Below are positions 48,833 through 62,961 of a stretch of DNA of 64,000 nucleotides, in pieces. The translations under genes were made by a program, and so were the position numbers. Source of the stretch: Nipponacmea schrenckii (taxonomy: Eukaryota; Mollusca; Gastropoda; Lottiidae). Location: contig CM060202.1 of the NCBI GenBank assembly GCA_030562195.1, positions 11,656,001 to 11,720,000 on the forward strand, read 5' to 3'. Numbering within the stretch: position 1 is the first letter of the stretch; every line of letters starts with the position of its first letter. The notes under the pieces are model-generated. The model was not told where the DNA came from and made no database searches. It was given only the letters and a program-made list of their open reading frames with translations.

Positions 48833-50815
48833 GGTATCAGGTGTCATGATGGTAAACTTATTTTGCCTGATTAAAAAAAAAGGAACTTGAATTGCTGAGT
48901 TTTAAAAGTTCAAGGGAGGTAACTGATGAAAATGTTTTAAAATTAATATCAACAGTTCAGGGCGGAACTGATCACGAAAATCATATTATGATAAGAATAA
49001 GTTGGAAAACAAACAACAAATGTGTGTTAAATCATTCTGCTTGACCATAGACGATTGCTTATTTTCAAAAGGCAACTACTAAAATAATTTGTAGACCCAA
49101 TCAAGAAGCCTTGTTTTGTAGAACCAAACAATGTTCTTGCCCCGATCAAAGATTATGTATTTTAAATAGACCTGAGCACATATTTTACCATACCGGCACA
49201 GTGATGTCAAAGAAGATCTCGACATGGATTAAACTGTAAATATAAACCAATTTCTTATGTTTGACGTCATATACTATTTTAATACGGGTTTTTCTATTCC
49301 TATTTTAACAATAACAAAACTACCAGACCTACCAGCCAGTAGTGTATGGAATCAGCAGTGTTATTACCTTTAAGAGCAGGAAGAGGCTTAATGGTATCTT
49401 TCCGCGAGATATTACTTTTGACCGATATACTTTGTAAATACACTAATTTACTAGTTTATGCGGCTGAGAGAAAATTGCCGCCATCCCTTTGTAGATAGGG
49501 TTACCATGTCACGTGACAATCATTCAGATTCTATTATTATTTTTGGAATATCACTCAGTATGAATATTTATACATAGCTTATACAAATACATCACGATAT
49601 ACGGTTTGACATCTAACCTCGCCTGTCTAGATTTCCAACAGAATGTTTGAAAAAGTCCTGGCTGGAATATGCCAATCTTATCAATTCAATCAATCTTTTC
49701 TCTAATTAACCAGATATCAAAAACTGGGGCGTTTCGATAGAGAAAGTAAAAGTTTAAAGTCTGTGTAATAATTCTAAAATCCATCTTAATTGCAATTGAA
49801 AGCATTACATTAAGCTGGTAGGCAATTGTTGTACCAAACACACCGGAAATGCTGATCAATATTGCTATAAATTTCTATTTGATATAAAATAGTATATATA
49901 TAGATTCATTTAAAGAATGGTATGGCATTCATAGCTTTCAGTTTTAATTGTTTTCAACACAAAAGAAGTAGAAAGAATATACAATGCTGGTAACCGACAT
50001 TTATATATTATCTATGTGATAATTATACAAATATATAGTTCGTCATTATGATGGATTTCTATTATTATTAATAAATTAATTTCTGGAATTGGAAAAAAAA
50101 ATCAAGCTTTTCCACTATTTAGAAGATAACAAATACGGTAGAGTGAATTTATCATTGCTTTATAGTAGCTACGAGCTATGCCAAGTAGATTTAATATTTA
50201 AAGGGGCCTTCACACTAGTACAAACAATCAATATTATCACAAACAAATGGATAGAAAATGTTCCGCACTTCACTTACATAGAATTGAAATAGAATTTAAA
50301 ATCTGACAAGCGAAGATATATTGCAAGTCATTTCCACCTGTTATGGGAACTAATACATCAAATTATGTCATATTTCTACGGTTCTTAAATTCTTAAAAAT
50401 AGCAATCCCAGATAAATCTATTGGGGGTTATTTACATTCTAGATAATGTGCAAATACTAACATATTGTAAAAGTATGTAACAAATACAGGAAAATACTTC
50501 TGTATACAATACAGAGCTTCGAAGGCGATATCTCATAGTATGCATATGTTAGTATTTACAGCCCATTTCATCAGCAAGTTTTAATAATAGCTCTATAATA
50601 TATGATCCATTATTAGTTATCGATAGCAGCCTAGCAACTTAATTTTTAGGGTCCAAGTTGAGCAATTAAAATTGAAAACAGCTGTTGCTAAAATTGATTA
50701 ATGAGAATCATTGCATCATGTTTGCATGTTAGACATTGATGTATGGGGTAGAAAAATTGTATATATCTTTTGACAGAAAGCTTCACGCACAGGCGAACGA
50801 ATCAGTATTAATCCC
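48833..50815. other. Intergenic; one solitary MITE-like end
   Basis: No gene. TTTAAAGGGGCC at ~50198 resembles the terminus of the MITE at 50820 but has no partner nearby. Confidence 0.45.
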
Positions 50816-50819
50816 TTAA

Positions 50820-51291
50820 AGGGGCCCAGGCTTCATTTGTTTCGGACAATCATCCGACAGCCTCAAACGCATGAAATCTTTTGCTTAACTAATCAGAAAT
50901 AGTCTACAGAGCTTACCTTTGAAATTTGAGCCTTCAAATCCATGTGTATCCATAATTATTTGTGTTTTAAAAACCATAATGCCTTAAGATATTACGAACG
51001 TCCCGCCATATTGGAAAATGGTTCGTCTTCCTTCCCGTCGTGCAATAGCGGTCATCTATATAAATAGACTACAACGCATTTTCAATTGTAGACTTTGTCA
51101 ACAGGACACACAATTTTCAGACTGACTGGAGACCAGCCGCGTACAGCACGGAAAAAAATGAAAACTGAAATTCTTTTTTGGAGGTATATTTCAAGGTATT
51201 TTGCGATTTTCTTAGAGCTTGAGTATTTCTGAGGACTGTTTAAATGTAACAAAGGCCCAAAACGACCCATAAAAATCAAGCCTGGGCCCCT
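50820..51291. mobile_element. TTAA-flanked MITE, 472 bp
   Basis: The left end AGGGGCCCAGGCTT (50820-50833) is matched exactly by the inverse complement at the right end (51278-51291), and the next bases agree again after one mismatch (18 of 19). TTAA lies directly outside on both sides (50816-50819 and 51292-51295). Non-coding. TTAA target duplications are typical of piggyBac-type transposition; that assignment is inference. Confidence 0.93.
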
Positions 51292-51295
51292 TTAA

Positions 51296-52660
51296 AACAC
51301 AGCTCGAAAGTAATGTATACACTTTCAAGTAACAGGTGTTGCGGAAAGCATAAGTTTATATTTCCGTCTTAGAATACGTTTTCGGATTTTATCCGAATCC
51401 TTATCTTGCTCCAATACGATCATATCCTACAACAAAGTCCCGTATATAGCTGATAAGGACAGGTGTGCCGGATAGATTTATCTTATCTATCCATCAACAC
51501 AGGTATTCCTGTTCCCAATCCTGTTATTTTATCTGTTAAAATTCCATGAATTCTTATTCTTAAAGCGCTCAGCATTTTGTTTCGTGAAGAAACAAAGAAA
51601 GAAATTTGTTCACAATCCTCGTCAAAGGTGAAGTATTCTAGAAGAGTAAATCGTCGTAGCAATAATAATAGAAAAAAATGTTTGCGCATTAGATGCAAGA
51701 GTTTATAGATGACCAATTCTACAGAATACATTTAGATATTTTTCCGAAAAATAAGCATGATTTTCTTTTAAAATCCCGAACACGGTAAACACGAGTGTTA
51801 TTTGTCGACCTTCTTATGGCCAAATTATCACTTAATATTGTTCCCACATTCTATTATAACACCTTAGCGTGTATAATACAACACTTACGACAAAAAAAAT
51901 GTAAAGAAGTTCTTTAAAAGTTTAATTAAGTTACATTTCGAACAAGTTTAAACTTGAATGCTGATTAAAATTTTCCAAATACAGACATTGATGTCATAAA
52001 AGTATTACAAATCGGTTATTGTTAACACAAATCAAACTACATCATAACTATTGAAGGTTCAAAAAGTTCAAAAAGTTTAAAGTAGACAACTTACCGCATT
52101 AACAATAAAGTTATCCTTGTGCCTTAGAAAGTAATTCCTGAAAGAATTCGCTACAGATACTGTGATATCCACTATATTGAGCCCGAGATAAAAGTATTGG
52201 ACAGTGAGTGAGATGTATACTAGCAATACAGATACATCATTTACTAACCTAGCCACCGCAGTATTAATACCTTATCACCACGCGCAATGTGCAGTCATAT
52301 GTCACCTCAATTCACTAAGGAACGTAAGAGGTGTAATCTCTGACGTCAGCAAGGGTCTCTAGAAGCTAGTTCAGACCCTTAGTAGTAACACGTCACCAAC
52401 ACACAATAAAAGACTTAAATGAAATAATATTTGAAAACATATTACCGTAAAAAGTCAATATTCAGGAATAAGAAACTATCGCTCTGATTTCGATACTGTT
52501 TTTATTGTAGGTTTAATGGCGCGAAGAACTGAAACGCGTGATACATAATGTTGATTTAAGTTTTTTAAATTCCTTATGGTCAATATGCATTTCTCACAAA
52601 TCTTTTTAAAGACAAAAATGATATACTATTACTTGTATAAGTGAACGGGATTCGATATTT
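51296..52660. other. Intergenic, no gene seen
   Basis: Short random frames only. Confidence 0.5.
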
Positions 52661-52663
52661 AGA

Positions 52664-52813
52664 GGATCTTAAAAGAGGAAGTGCTTATATGAAATTTATG
52701 AAATGAGTTGACAAATGAAATATTTACCCGAGCCTTGGCGTGAGAAATATTTGATCTGGCAACAAATTTCATAAATTTCATATTACAGAAGTACTTGTTT
52801 AAGATTCTTTTGA
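52664..52813. repeat. Imperfect fold-back with ~45-bp arms
   Basis: TATGAAATTTATGAAAT (52688-52704) pairs with ATTTCATAAATTTCATA (52766-52782); outside it AAGTGCTT pairs with AAGTACTT except for one base, and GATCTTAAA-type sequence pairs with TTTAAGAT. A related stretch without the partner arm, AAATTTATGAAATTATTAAC then CGAGTCGCCAACAA, lies at ~53012-53045. Confidence 0.8.
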
Positions 52814-53274
52814 TCACACAACTATCGATACACGCATATTTTGTGAACTTTCCATGCCCCGTTTCAAAGAAAGAATGGCTTTCATTTTGGTGTCAGTCTC
52901 TTTGTGCCTTTTGTAAATAACGCGTTAAATATAAAATAATGATAATAAAAAACAATTTTTTATTATACATGGATATCACGTTCATGTGATGAAAGATTGA
53001 AAGTTTAAATTAAATTTATGAAATTATTAACCGAGTCGCCAACAAGTTATGGAAATGTGGCGCATGAATACATTATTTACATTTTACCTAATTTGCATAA
53101 GTTATGAACCATGTGCTACTGTATCATATCGTTTTTTCCGAACTCGTAAATAGTAGTATTGTGTGATAAATGAAAGTTCTGTTGCTAGAATGTATGTGTC
53201 ACTAATTTACAGGTAATAGTTCACTAATACATGCTCTATAATACACAACAGATATAGATAAACTTTATTAACGA

Positions 53275-53490
53275 AAATAAATTAAAAATACACGAAATGA
53301 AATGTAATGAATGGAATTTTACATCCTACTCTTCTGCACTTAAAGGGCCGACCTGCATCACTTACAGAAGGAAACCCTGTTGAAAGATCCAAAAGTTCAC
53401 CTCAACCTTTTCAGAATTGAACCCTGGACCCTCAGGTAAGAAAGCATGCATTTATCTCATTGAGTCACCGCTGCTCACACCTATAGTGTA
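53275..53490 (-). mobile_element. tRNA-derived SINE (family S2), inverted
   Basis: On the minus strand: AGCGGTGACTCAATGAGATA (A-box region, ~53474), GGGTCCAGGGTTCAATTC (B box, ~53430), then GTGCAGAAGAGTAGGATGT, AAAATTCCATTCATTACATT at the 3' end. Order and spacing fit a tRNA head with a short body. A related AAATAAACTTTATTTC piece repeats near 53580. Confidence 0.75.
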
Positions 53491-54599
53491 TGTTTCGCAA
53501 ATTTACAGTTATAATTCTTCAGAAATACATAATATATTGAAATCATGGTCTATAACTCAAATATATAACAGATATAAATAAACTTTATTTCAAAATGACA
53601 GCCGGGGCCTTAATTACAGAAATAAATTATAAATACACAATGGTATTTATTGTAACATTCATTTTAAACATGCATAGTGTCAGTTAATCTGTAACCAACT
53701 CTAGAGATCAATAATAATTTCGCTTGACTTATTGGTTCCTGACATATTTTTTTATCATAAATACGAAATGCTGATTGCCACACATCGTGTAATTCTAGTA
53801 TATTGATACAAACAGGCACAGTGCCCTAATTTCTGTGTTGGTATCGGCTGTAAACACTAGTTAAGAGTTGCCATTGTTATAAAAATTAATTTTGCATGAT
53901 GATTGGCTTGTATTACAGTTATATACGCATTTCTGGTTGCCTTGCAGCACTAGTAAAACCAAATACGCATGTATATAATGCACCTGCGAAAATATTACAA
54001 AAAAATGCTATAACAGTTTTATATATACATTTATATAGCTCGTACAGAAGCCCCAAGATGATTCTAGTGAGCTATTAAACATTTATCTGTGAATTTATAT
54101 CATTCGAATCGTTGTGGACATCAGTTAAAATTTAATCCCCCTGTTTAATATCATAATTCATTATTAGAGTAATATCATAATGGTGATCCTCTGATATTCA
54201 TTGCCATCAATTCTATATGGCACTGTGAGATAGAAACGTTCGTCAAGAGATTCGAAATAGTAGACCCATATGATCAGAATCATTTCTTTTGGTAAGATTA
54301 TAAATTCCCAAATAATCACTAGAAGGGAGGATTTTTTCAATAATAAGGATAAAAAAATGCCGAAAATTTAAAGTTTGCAGCTATACATTATAAAAACCCA
54401 TAACAACCAAATATGTTTATCAAAAATATTACCTTCAGAATATCTTTAAATGCCGATATTTTATACAAAATCGGACATAATGGAAAACTCGAACTATGTG
54501 TTTTCAAAATGTTAAAAGGACACAGAGTTTTTGAAATAATGTAACTTCCTCTTTGACATGAATAGAAAACAGTATGATTATAATTTTTAAAAAGAATAA

Positions 54600-55295
54600 T
54601 GATAAATCTTTGTTCAAAGGAAATGTGTTTTTGAAGTTCCTGTATGCTTTCTTTAAAAGATCCGTGGCACAGACAACATTACGTCTTCCAAGAGCATTTA
54701 AAACTAGGCTTGAAATCGGCTAGCTAGGGTTTAAAAAGCATAGTTGACCATTTGTGGAAGACAGTTGAGAATCCTTGATCTCGAAATTTGGAATTGTTCA
54801 GCAAAGTGGTCACGGCTTACTTTCGAAGTGATAGCCTTTTTAATGACCTCGCGTATCCTTATCCGTGTATGAAAAATAAATTGAAGAATTGTCTGAATTG
54901 AGCCTAGCTATAGAACAATCCAAGACTTGGGAATCTTGTGATTTTGAAGCTGGTATATGATTTCCTTAAGCATTGCTTCTTACGAGATCATTTAGAGCTG
55001 GACTTAATTTAGTGCTGAGACCATGGGTACCAAAGAAGGATACTGTTCTTCCATATAGATGACCGGCGAAGTACATTAGATCATAATGGTGTTTTAAATC
55101 GGTTGGATATATATAAAGAAACACATGGTTCACTGTTATTAGAAGACAGTGGAATCCTTGGTCTTAGCAACTGGAATTCTGTCAAGTACTCACCGCCCAA
55201 TGTTTACCTTTACTGTGACTAAGTATATACTTAATTATCTGTGTATGGAAGTTCAATTGAAGAATCGTCTTAATTCAGTATGTTGAAGAACAGAG
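54600..55295 (+). repeat. Old tandem duplication, ~385-bp period
   Basis: Two diverged units (about 54620-54930 and 54940-55295) share, in order, TTTTGAAG, AAGAGCATTTAAAACTAGGC versus GAGATCATTTAGAGCTGGAC, GGAAGACAGTTGAGAATCCT versus AGAAGACAGTGGAATCCTTG, and ATTGAAGAATTGTCTGAATT versus ATTGAAGAATCGTCTTAATT. No open frame spans either unit. Confidence 0.75.
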
Positions 55296-55299
55296 AATT

Positions 55300-58200
55300 A
55301 TCCTTACACGGTAGCTCTTATTATAGATATCAACAAGAAGTATTTCAGAGTATCCTAGTTTTCAGGAAATTTTGAAAGAAAACAGTCAAAAGTTAATTCC
55401 TGGTTTGAAATACTTGTGAAGGAATTAAGCATTTTGCATTCCATTCAGGTACTTCTGAAAACTATTAACAAGTAATTAAGGTTCAAATCAATCTTCAAAA
55501 ATGGATAACTATGACCTTTAAAGGAAATATGGGGATGAGATAATAATCAACTGTGGTACAATCACAATAAAAAACGACTTTAAGAAAGGTTGTAAAGCTA
55601 TAATTTTGTTATTCCAATAACATGTAAAAAAACTTTGTTCTGTATAACAACCATTTTTTATTGTCATTAATCAACCCAAACTTTTAATAAAAGGCATCGA
55701 TGGGGGATTCGGGATGAAATACACATGCCTTCTTGGTTTATTTTAACCTAACCAAGCAGACGAAATGTCTATGATTCTGGCCAAGGGAATATACAATTCT
55801 GTAAAAAAAGGTCAATTTTAAATTGTAATAAAATTTTAAACTTGAAAAACAATCTGCATTAAGAAAATGAAATGGTGTAATAAATCATACAAAAAATGGG
55901 TTACATTTTCTCTGGACAACAGGGACTTCGTAACATCCTACATGACCAAAACGATGGCTACATACATGATCTTCATGTACATAAGAACTGGATCCCTCGA
56001 GATTTCTAAATGTATAAGAAACAGAATCTGTGTCTGAGTTTTTGTGTTAATTCCTGGAATTTCGTTGATCTAGTAATATTAAGCCCTCAACAGATTTAAA
56101 AGACATCTTGACAAGTATGTAAATCAAATGGGACACATTATTCTTAACAAAGCTGTAATTGTTCCAGTCTTGGATCGTGCTTAAAATACTTTCAATTGTA
56201 ATTAGTCTTGGGAGACTTGTTATAACCTAATTCGCAATGACTAAAACATACCCTAAGTAATTCACTTCCCTTTCAAACTACTTAATAACATTTTAATCTG
56301 TATGGAGAGTAATTTCACCCTAATGGCAAAGTGGGCATTTGGGATTTAGCCGAAATGACTATAGAGTCTGATTTGGTCAGTTTGTGTTTTAGCTCTAACT
56401 AAAACAGATTGCGATATCATACCTCACTTTGAAGAGGGGTAATTGAAAAATGATACACTTTAACCCGAGTAGTTAAAACTGTGGATTGGAATTGACTATT
56501 ACAGTTAAGCGAAAATACGCCTTAAACTACCCAATTGCATAACCAATAACAACATCTAAAATTACATCAAATATATACGACCATACATTGATATAAAAAG
56601 TGAACAATTTGGGATTAATTTGTCTGGCACGTGTCTGGGTACGAATTAAGATGAATGGTATCATATTGAAAAGATTGACTGATTGAAGGCGTTTGAAAGC
56701 ATCAAAGAGTACTTTTGGGGGGAAGAATTAACTTGAGGTACTCGAACGTCTATAAAACTATTCAACCAATTTAAATTTAAAGGACGTTGGAGATTAACAC
56801 AGACGAATCCGAGAGAACCAAAGAGTAAGTTCATGCTCTTAATACAAAATTGTAACAAAAATTATGCATTGCTCTAAACTTATTCTATTTGCTCTGAAAC
56901 TATGCTCTTTTTAGAAATACATGTAAATTGTTTCGGATAAAGAGGAGTACAAGTCAGCTGTTTAATTATGACTCTGGTCCACGGAAAGCCGTGATAGTTA
57001 CAATCCATGGAATATGAGTCTCAGAATTATCAATATTATAAGGTGTTATGTTCTAAGAATAATTTTACATTTGTCTCCGAAAGATAATTAAGGTTTGATT
57101 ATTGAATGTTCATTATCATTCGGCTTAATACAATAATGTATTTCTTGTGAAAAACTTTTAACATACTAAATAAAAGAATTTCTGCGCCGCCATATTGTAT
57201 CAAGGGGATACTCTAAAGCTAAGCATAAAAAGAGTTAAGGATACCATCGATGTTTAATGATAAATTTATCACTTCTCAGACATCACGCAACCCAACTTCC
57301 CTCCACAACGTACTTAACATGATAGTTGTTGATTTTTAAAAATTTAGACTTTCAATTGTAGAATTGCATTGATCAATTGATAGTGATCAAGACATCGTCT
57401 GTTTTAATGTCCTATAATGAACAATAAAATTATTTTATTGAATGGATGTTATTATTTCTCTAAATCTGTCTATTAAAGCAATTGACTTCGGCTAACAGTA
57501 AGGGTATCAGTACTTTCTCCGATCTATATTGAACCAGGTGTTCTTTGAATTCAAACTATTCCGGAGTACCAGACATCCTTCCTTTCTATTGATTTTGCTT
57601 TTTCTTTGGCATGTAGCAACCTCAAGTGCAGCCGAGAAACTAGCAAGTGGGAAAGATAATGAGGGTTGAAAGTAGAGAACATTGAAAGAACTGCACATGG
57701 CATCTGTAAATTGAAAGAAGGCGACCTGGGGCACCAAACGGCATACCCGAGAAAACTCACATTTTTACCAAGTTGTTTTGTTACGAAAATAAATCATGCC
57801 TATTAAGTTCTGTTACATTGTAATGTTATTAAGTTGTTACGTTATAAATGTTCAAAATAAAAAAGTTAAATATAAAAGCCAGAGTTACAGTTGGCTATCT
57901 AAGAACTAAGAAGATTGTTTGTTGTAATATGTTTATGTTGAGTGCCAATCAACCTGAGATGATCTGAAGAGTGGAATAATCATGGGAAAACTCTAAATAT
58001 CTGAACAATTATAAACCTCTCACACAAATACTCCTACCACTATACCTATTTACATATTAAAAGACCCTCTCGAGCTGTCAAATGGTACTCACTCATGACA
58101 CAAAGCCAACGTTTATCGCATTTACTCATAACCAGGATGCTATTGGGAAATCATACAGTAATACATGTAGTATTGTTTGCTGTTGATATTGTGGTGGCCA

Positions 58201-59660
58201 TTGCACCGATCAGAAGGACTTAAGGAATTAGGATGTTTGGTAGATTATAAGGCATTTGCACATAAGATGTGATATGCAACACGGCACAAAAAATACAACC
58301 TTTCCTCCAATTTATCTGGAATAGAACAAACAATGTTCTTGAATGACTACAATTAATAAGTTTTATTTATTAAAAATCGGTTACTTGCGTGAGATTATCA
58401 GTTAACGTAGTAATTTTTGAACACTTCCGCCCTGTCCAAATGTGGTGTTAGTACACTTGTTCCTAATCATGATACAAATTTCGTTGAGGAAACATGATGA
58501 AGTCACGCGATACTAACTCTTTGACGAGATAATGTTTATTGTCCTGAGAGTTGCTTTTATTACCAGGTTAAAATAGGGTCAAACTTCCCTTATATCAGAT
58601 CAGTGTCCGGTTTCATAATCATTGACTTTTGTATGATTCCCAATTTTTAATGGTATTGTGTCATACATCTTCTTGACTGTAAATTGATCTTAGAAATAAA
58701 ATCTGTTACTTCATTACAAACAGAACGCTGAAGACATTACTGGGTACTTCAACAGCGTTTGGCACCCACTTTGTCTTAAGATAGATCAAATCATGAAGAA
58801 TGTAACGAAAATAAAAATTTAATCAGTATACTTTGTGGTTATTACCTTTTTTAACATCTTTTTTATTGTAGGCTTATTTTACATCAAGCTAATGTCTTGT
58901 CCAACGCCTGAATATCGTTAGAACCATAAAATACACTGAACACCTCTACGGTTTCTGTGAATATGCAAGAATATGTGTTGTTTTTTTTTTGTTTTTTTGG
59001 TGCAATTGCTCTATCATCTAAATACTAAAACGAGAACGGTGTGTTAACGACAGTATACGCCCCTGATATCCATAAACAAACTCAAACCTGCATAAGATGA
59101 TAAGAATACGAAAGGAATAAAGAAATTGTTATTCATGAAATATGTGGAAGTGTAAATAGTAAGCATCTGTTTTCTATCTTGCACGACACAAGAATATCTA
59201 CATTCAATTATTTATAACTCAAAAATATGCATTAATTAATTAACCATTGATTCTTTCAATTTAAGCATTTCTGTTTTGTTTTTAGGTTGAAAACTATTCG
59301 AAAAATCTTTTATTTACTCATAGCTTGATTTACACACATTCTTGAGCGAGGCTATAGATAAATCAACAAAATAAATGAAAGTATAAATTCAAAGTTTTTG
59401 TTGTAAATTTATCATGAGACCGTTCTCTGTGTGTAATCTCCTATTTCATCTGTTTCTTTACGTGTCAGTATACATTGCACATTAATCTAAAATAATGTTA
59501 AAATACTGTCACATTATTAATGTCAACTGACATTATCATGCCAATTATTACCAATGTTACAGATGTAAAAATCCAGAAATCAAGCCACTGAGCGAAATCA
59601 GGTGATATAGTTCATGCGAACAAAGTTTTTTTGTTCGTAAGTATGGACGTTGGCTTTTTT
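55300..59660. other. Intergenic, no gene seen
   Basis: Overlapping minus-strand frames at 57507-57760 are short, without motif; AT-rich unique sequence otherwise. Confidence 0.5.
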
Positions 59661-59665
59661 ATTAA

Positions 59666-59993
59666 AGGGATACTGCGTCCTAGCAGGAACATAAAATTTT
59701 GTTTCTCAAGACTGGTCAATATGGTCAATATATTCCTTACCTGTTATCATAAAGTAACAAAATCCCTTAAAATCTGGAAAACTCACAAAACTAAGTAATT
59801 TTGGAAAAACGCTTTATCAATTTATAATCAAAGGCATCTTTATGAATAATTACTTAAGTTTTTTAGATATCTATTTATTTTCTTATGTCATTTATGGCAG
59901 CAGGTATATTTACTGATGAATAGAGCTCTTATTGGCCTAGTTTAAAAGTTTTCAAAGTTTATGTTCATTCTAAGACCTATTACATGTATCCCT
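59666..59993. mobile_element. TTAA-flanked MITE, 328 bp
   Basis: The left end AGGGATAC and the right end GTATCCCT are exact inverse complements, with TTAA directly outside (59662-59665 and 59994-59997). Same AGGG/TTAA style as the element at 50820 but with a different interior, so a second family of the same type. Non-coding. Confidence 0.8.
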
Positions 59994-60867
59994 TTAACAG
60001 ATATCTTATGCTGTCCATGATGTCAAGTGATCTTCGCTTTGTTGTATTCTTCTGTTATTTATTTATGTACTTAGCTAACCTCATTGTATATCATATCACA
60101 ATATATATACATATATGTATAGATATAAAAAAAATAAACATTTGTGAACAGGAAGAACAACAGATTTATGTCTAGTTTTTAATTCAGACATTAACAGATG
60201 TAACACAAATTTCGAGATAAAAACGAACTAAAACTACACTATTTGTTTCTTATTTTTTAGAACAGTTTTTTAATAGAAACTCTTAAAGATTGTTAATGTT
60301 ATCCAATTTTCTCGCTTTTTTACAGCTCCAAAGTTCAGCTTATCCGATTATGCAAAGCAAATTTCTACAGTTTATGAGATTACGGATCAATAAAAATGCA
60401 TGATTTACTCTCTAGCCTTTTAATAAAACAGATTTGCCTATCATGCTGTATAAATTTACGACTTGAAACTTGACAAGGGAATTAAGAAAGAGAAAAAGAT
60501 AAAAGCAAAGGGGAAAATATCATCAATGCGGTAGTTTACATGGCTCGTCCAAAATAAACTAAGTTCGAAAGCATTGTTTATTTGAAATACGGCGCTTAAA
60601 TCACATATCGCCTTTATTATAATCTTTTATACCAGCGATCTGCTTTATATCTTCGTCTTAAATCTCTTCTTTGGACGCCCAACCCCAATTACACTGCCTT
60701 TGAACAGTTCTATTCATTTTATGTGATGTTCGGATTATTTATAGACACGGCGTTAAGGAAGAACAACCACACAAAACTACACAAAAGTTTTATGTTTGGA
60801 ACATGTGTCTGAGTACGACGGGGCGAAACATGCCAAAACGTTGCATAAATCTTTAACCACTGACTGA

Positions 60868-61195
60868 TATAAGTAACTTGTTTCGAACTATGAAGTCCCT
60901 GAGCTTTCACAGCTAAACGTTATGTAACTTGTTTCGAACTGAAGTCCCTGAGCTTTCACACCTCAACGTTATTTAATTTGTTTCACTTAGATATCAGAGC
61001 ACAGCGTTATGGAACTTGTTTCGAGAGATAAATTCACTGAGCTATCACAGATCAGCGTTATGTAACTTTTTTACAAACGTTGATTTCACTGAGCTATCAC
61101 GGCTCAGCGTTATGTTGCTTGTTTCTTAAGAAGGGTGAATTTAACTTGTTAAGAACGATGAATTCACTGAGCTATAACAGCTCACGTTGTAACGT
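60868..61195 (+). repeat. ~50-57-bp minisatellite, block 1
   Basis: The unit is about GTAACTTGTTTCGAAC + TGAATTCACTGAGCTATCAC + AGCTCAACGTTAT, repeated six times. Each unit contains GAGCT-ATCAC-AGCTC, a small hairpin, and the palindrome AACGTT. Confidence 0.92.
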
Positions 61196-62190
61196 TTTAC
61201 GACCATTATCCTAGTTCGGTTGAAAGCTTTTAAGTTTGCAACGAATCTGAGTCTGCTTGGCAATTACTTGCCATTGAACCTCCACCCTCTTCCCTAATAT
61301 CGAGAATCGTTCCTGCAACTCACAACCAATTCCTTCAACGGCGTTTCAGTATTGAATCAATTGGGTCAATTAATTTATTATGCTACAGGAAACGTTGAGG
61401 CAGACCAGAACAGTATTTTCAATTATAAATCAATGATAATGTCCTTAAAATATGTTTCAATCTCTGAAACCAACCGAGTTATAAACATATCCGGAAATTG
61501 GTCACAACTGGGTCAATATTAATAGGTGTGGTTAAAATTATACTGGTGAATACGGTATTAATATTTGTAGTGGGATAATCATATAGAACGGATACCAGAC
61601 AACTCTTGATATTGAAAACCTATAATTACTTAGTAAACATTGAAAAGGTAGAGACTTTAAGACTAGTAAAGGGAATTAGAAATGAAGACTCACGTTCACA
61701 TTGAATTGGCGATAAATTGGGTTTTTTGTATCTTATCGTCATCTCAAATCTTAAATCAGAAGGGACCGAAACTAGATTATCAGATCTCAAAATTAATTTC
61801 TAAAGTAACCTATTCCCATTTTTAGTTTTTGAGGTTTCAACTGATTTTTTGAAATTCAACACAAAGGAATGAAAAATAAAAATAAAATCACCACATTATT
61901 TGCAAGGTTTCATTGGAATTTAATCTAGAAACCTTTTAAATCAAAACTAGATAGAGAGCTAAACATAGGCTTTACGCGAAATCTGGGGCTTCAAATGACA
62001 TTCGATATTGCAATTGACGCCCATTTTAACTGTAAATGACGACCGTTTTTAAGCAAATAAATTCTTATCCTTTCGACCATATTCTATATCAAATAAATTA
62101 AATAAAGTTGTGTGCTCTATTGCTCTAGAGAATTCCGGCGACTTAAACAGTGACAAGTGAATTTCGTCTTACCATCTTGTCTTGACATTC
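61196..62190. other. Unique spacer between the two minisatellite blocks
   Basis: About 1 kb without the repeat and without a recognised gene; it may be an insertion into a once continuous array. Confidence 0.45.
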
Positions 62191-62194
62191 CTAA

Positions 62195-62910
62195 AATATG
62201 AAGTCAAATTCCCTGGGCTTTCACTTCTCAACGTTATGTAACTGTTTTCTTCAGAACGATGATTTCACTGAGCTATCACAGCTCAATGTTTAGCAACTTG
62301 TTTGGAACTGTGAAGTCCCTGAGCTTTCACAGCTAAACATTATATAACCTGTTGCGAACGAAATTTTTAATGAGCTATCAGAGCACAACGTTATGTAACT
62401 TGTTTCGAGAGATTAATTCACTGAGCTATCAACGTTATTTAAATTGTTTCTTAGTGCGATGAATTCCCGAGCTATCACAGTTCAACGTCATGTAACTTAT
62501 TTCTTAAGAACGATTAATTCATTGAGCTATCTAAGTTCAACGTTATGAAACTTGTTTCTAAAGAGTAGTGAATTAACTGAGCTATCACAGCTCAACGAGA
62601 ATTTATGTAACGTGTTTCTTTAGAACGATGAATTCAATGAGATATCACAGCTCAACGTTGTGAACTTTTTTCGAATTATGAATTCTCTGAGCTATCACAG
62701 CTCAACTTTGTGTAACTTTTTTCGAACTATGAACTCTCTGAGCTATCACAGCTCAACGTTATGTTACGTGTTTTTTTTTTCGAACCGAGAATTAATACAG
62801 CTGTTTCAACTGAGCGTTAGAAAGCGTACTTCACTGAGTTATCAAAGCTCAGCGTATAGCAATAAATCGTGCTTCTACAATACGCAAATTACGGAGCTAC
62901 CACAGATCAT
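62195..62910 (+). repeat. ~50-57-bp minisatellite, block 2
   Basis: Twelve or more units of the same sequence as block 1, in the same orientation (GAGCTATCACAGCTCAACGT), decaying toward 62900. The 89-codon frame at 62660 is only the repeat read through. Confidence 0.92.
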
Positions 62911-62961
62911 CCTTATATGCGTGAAATAAGTGATAAATTAGCATTAGCCAAATGGCTACAG

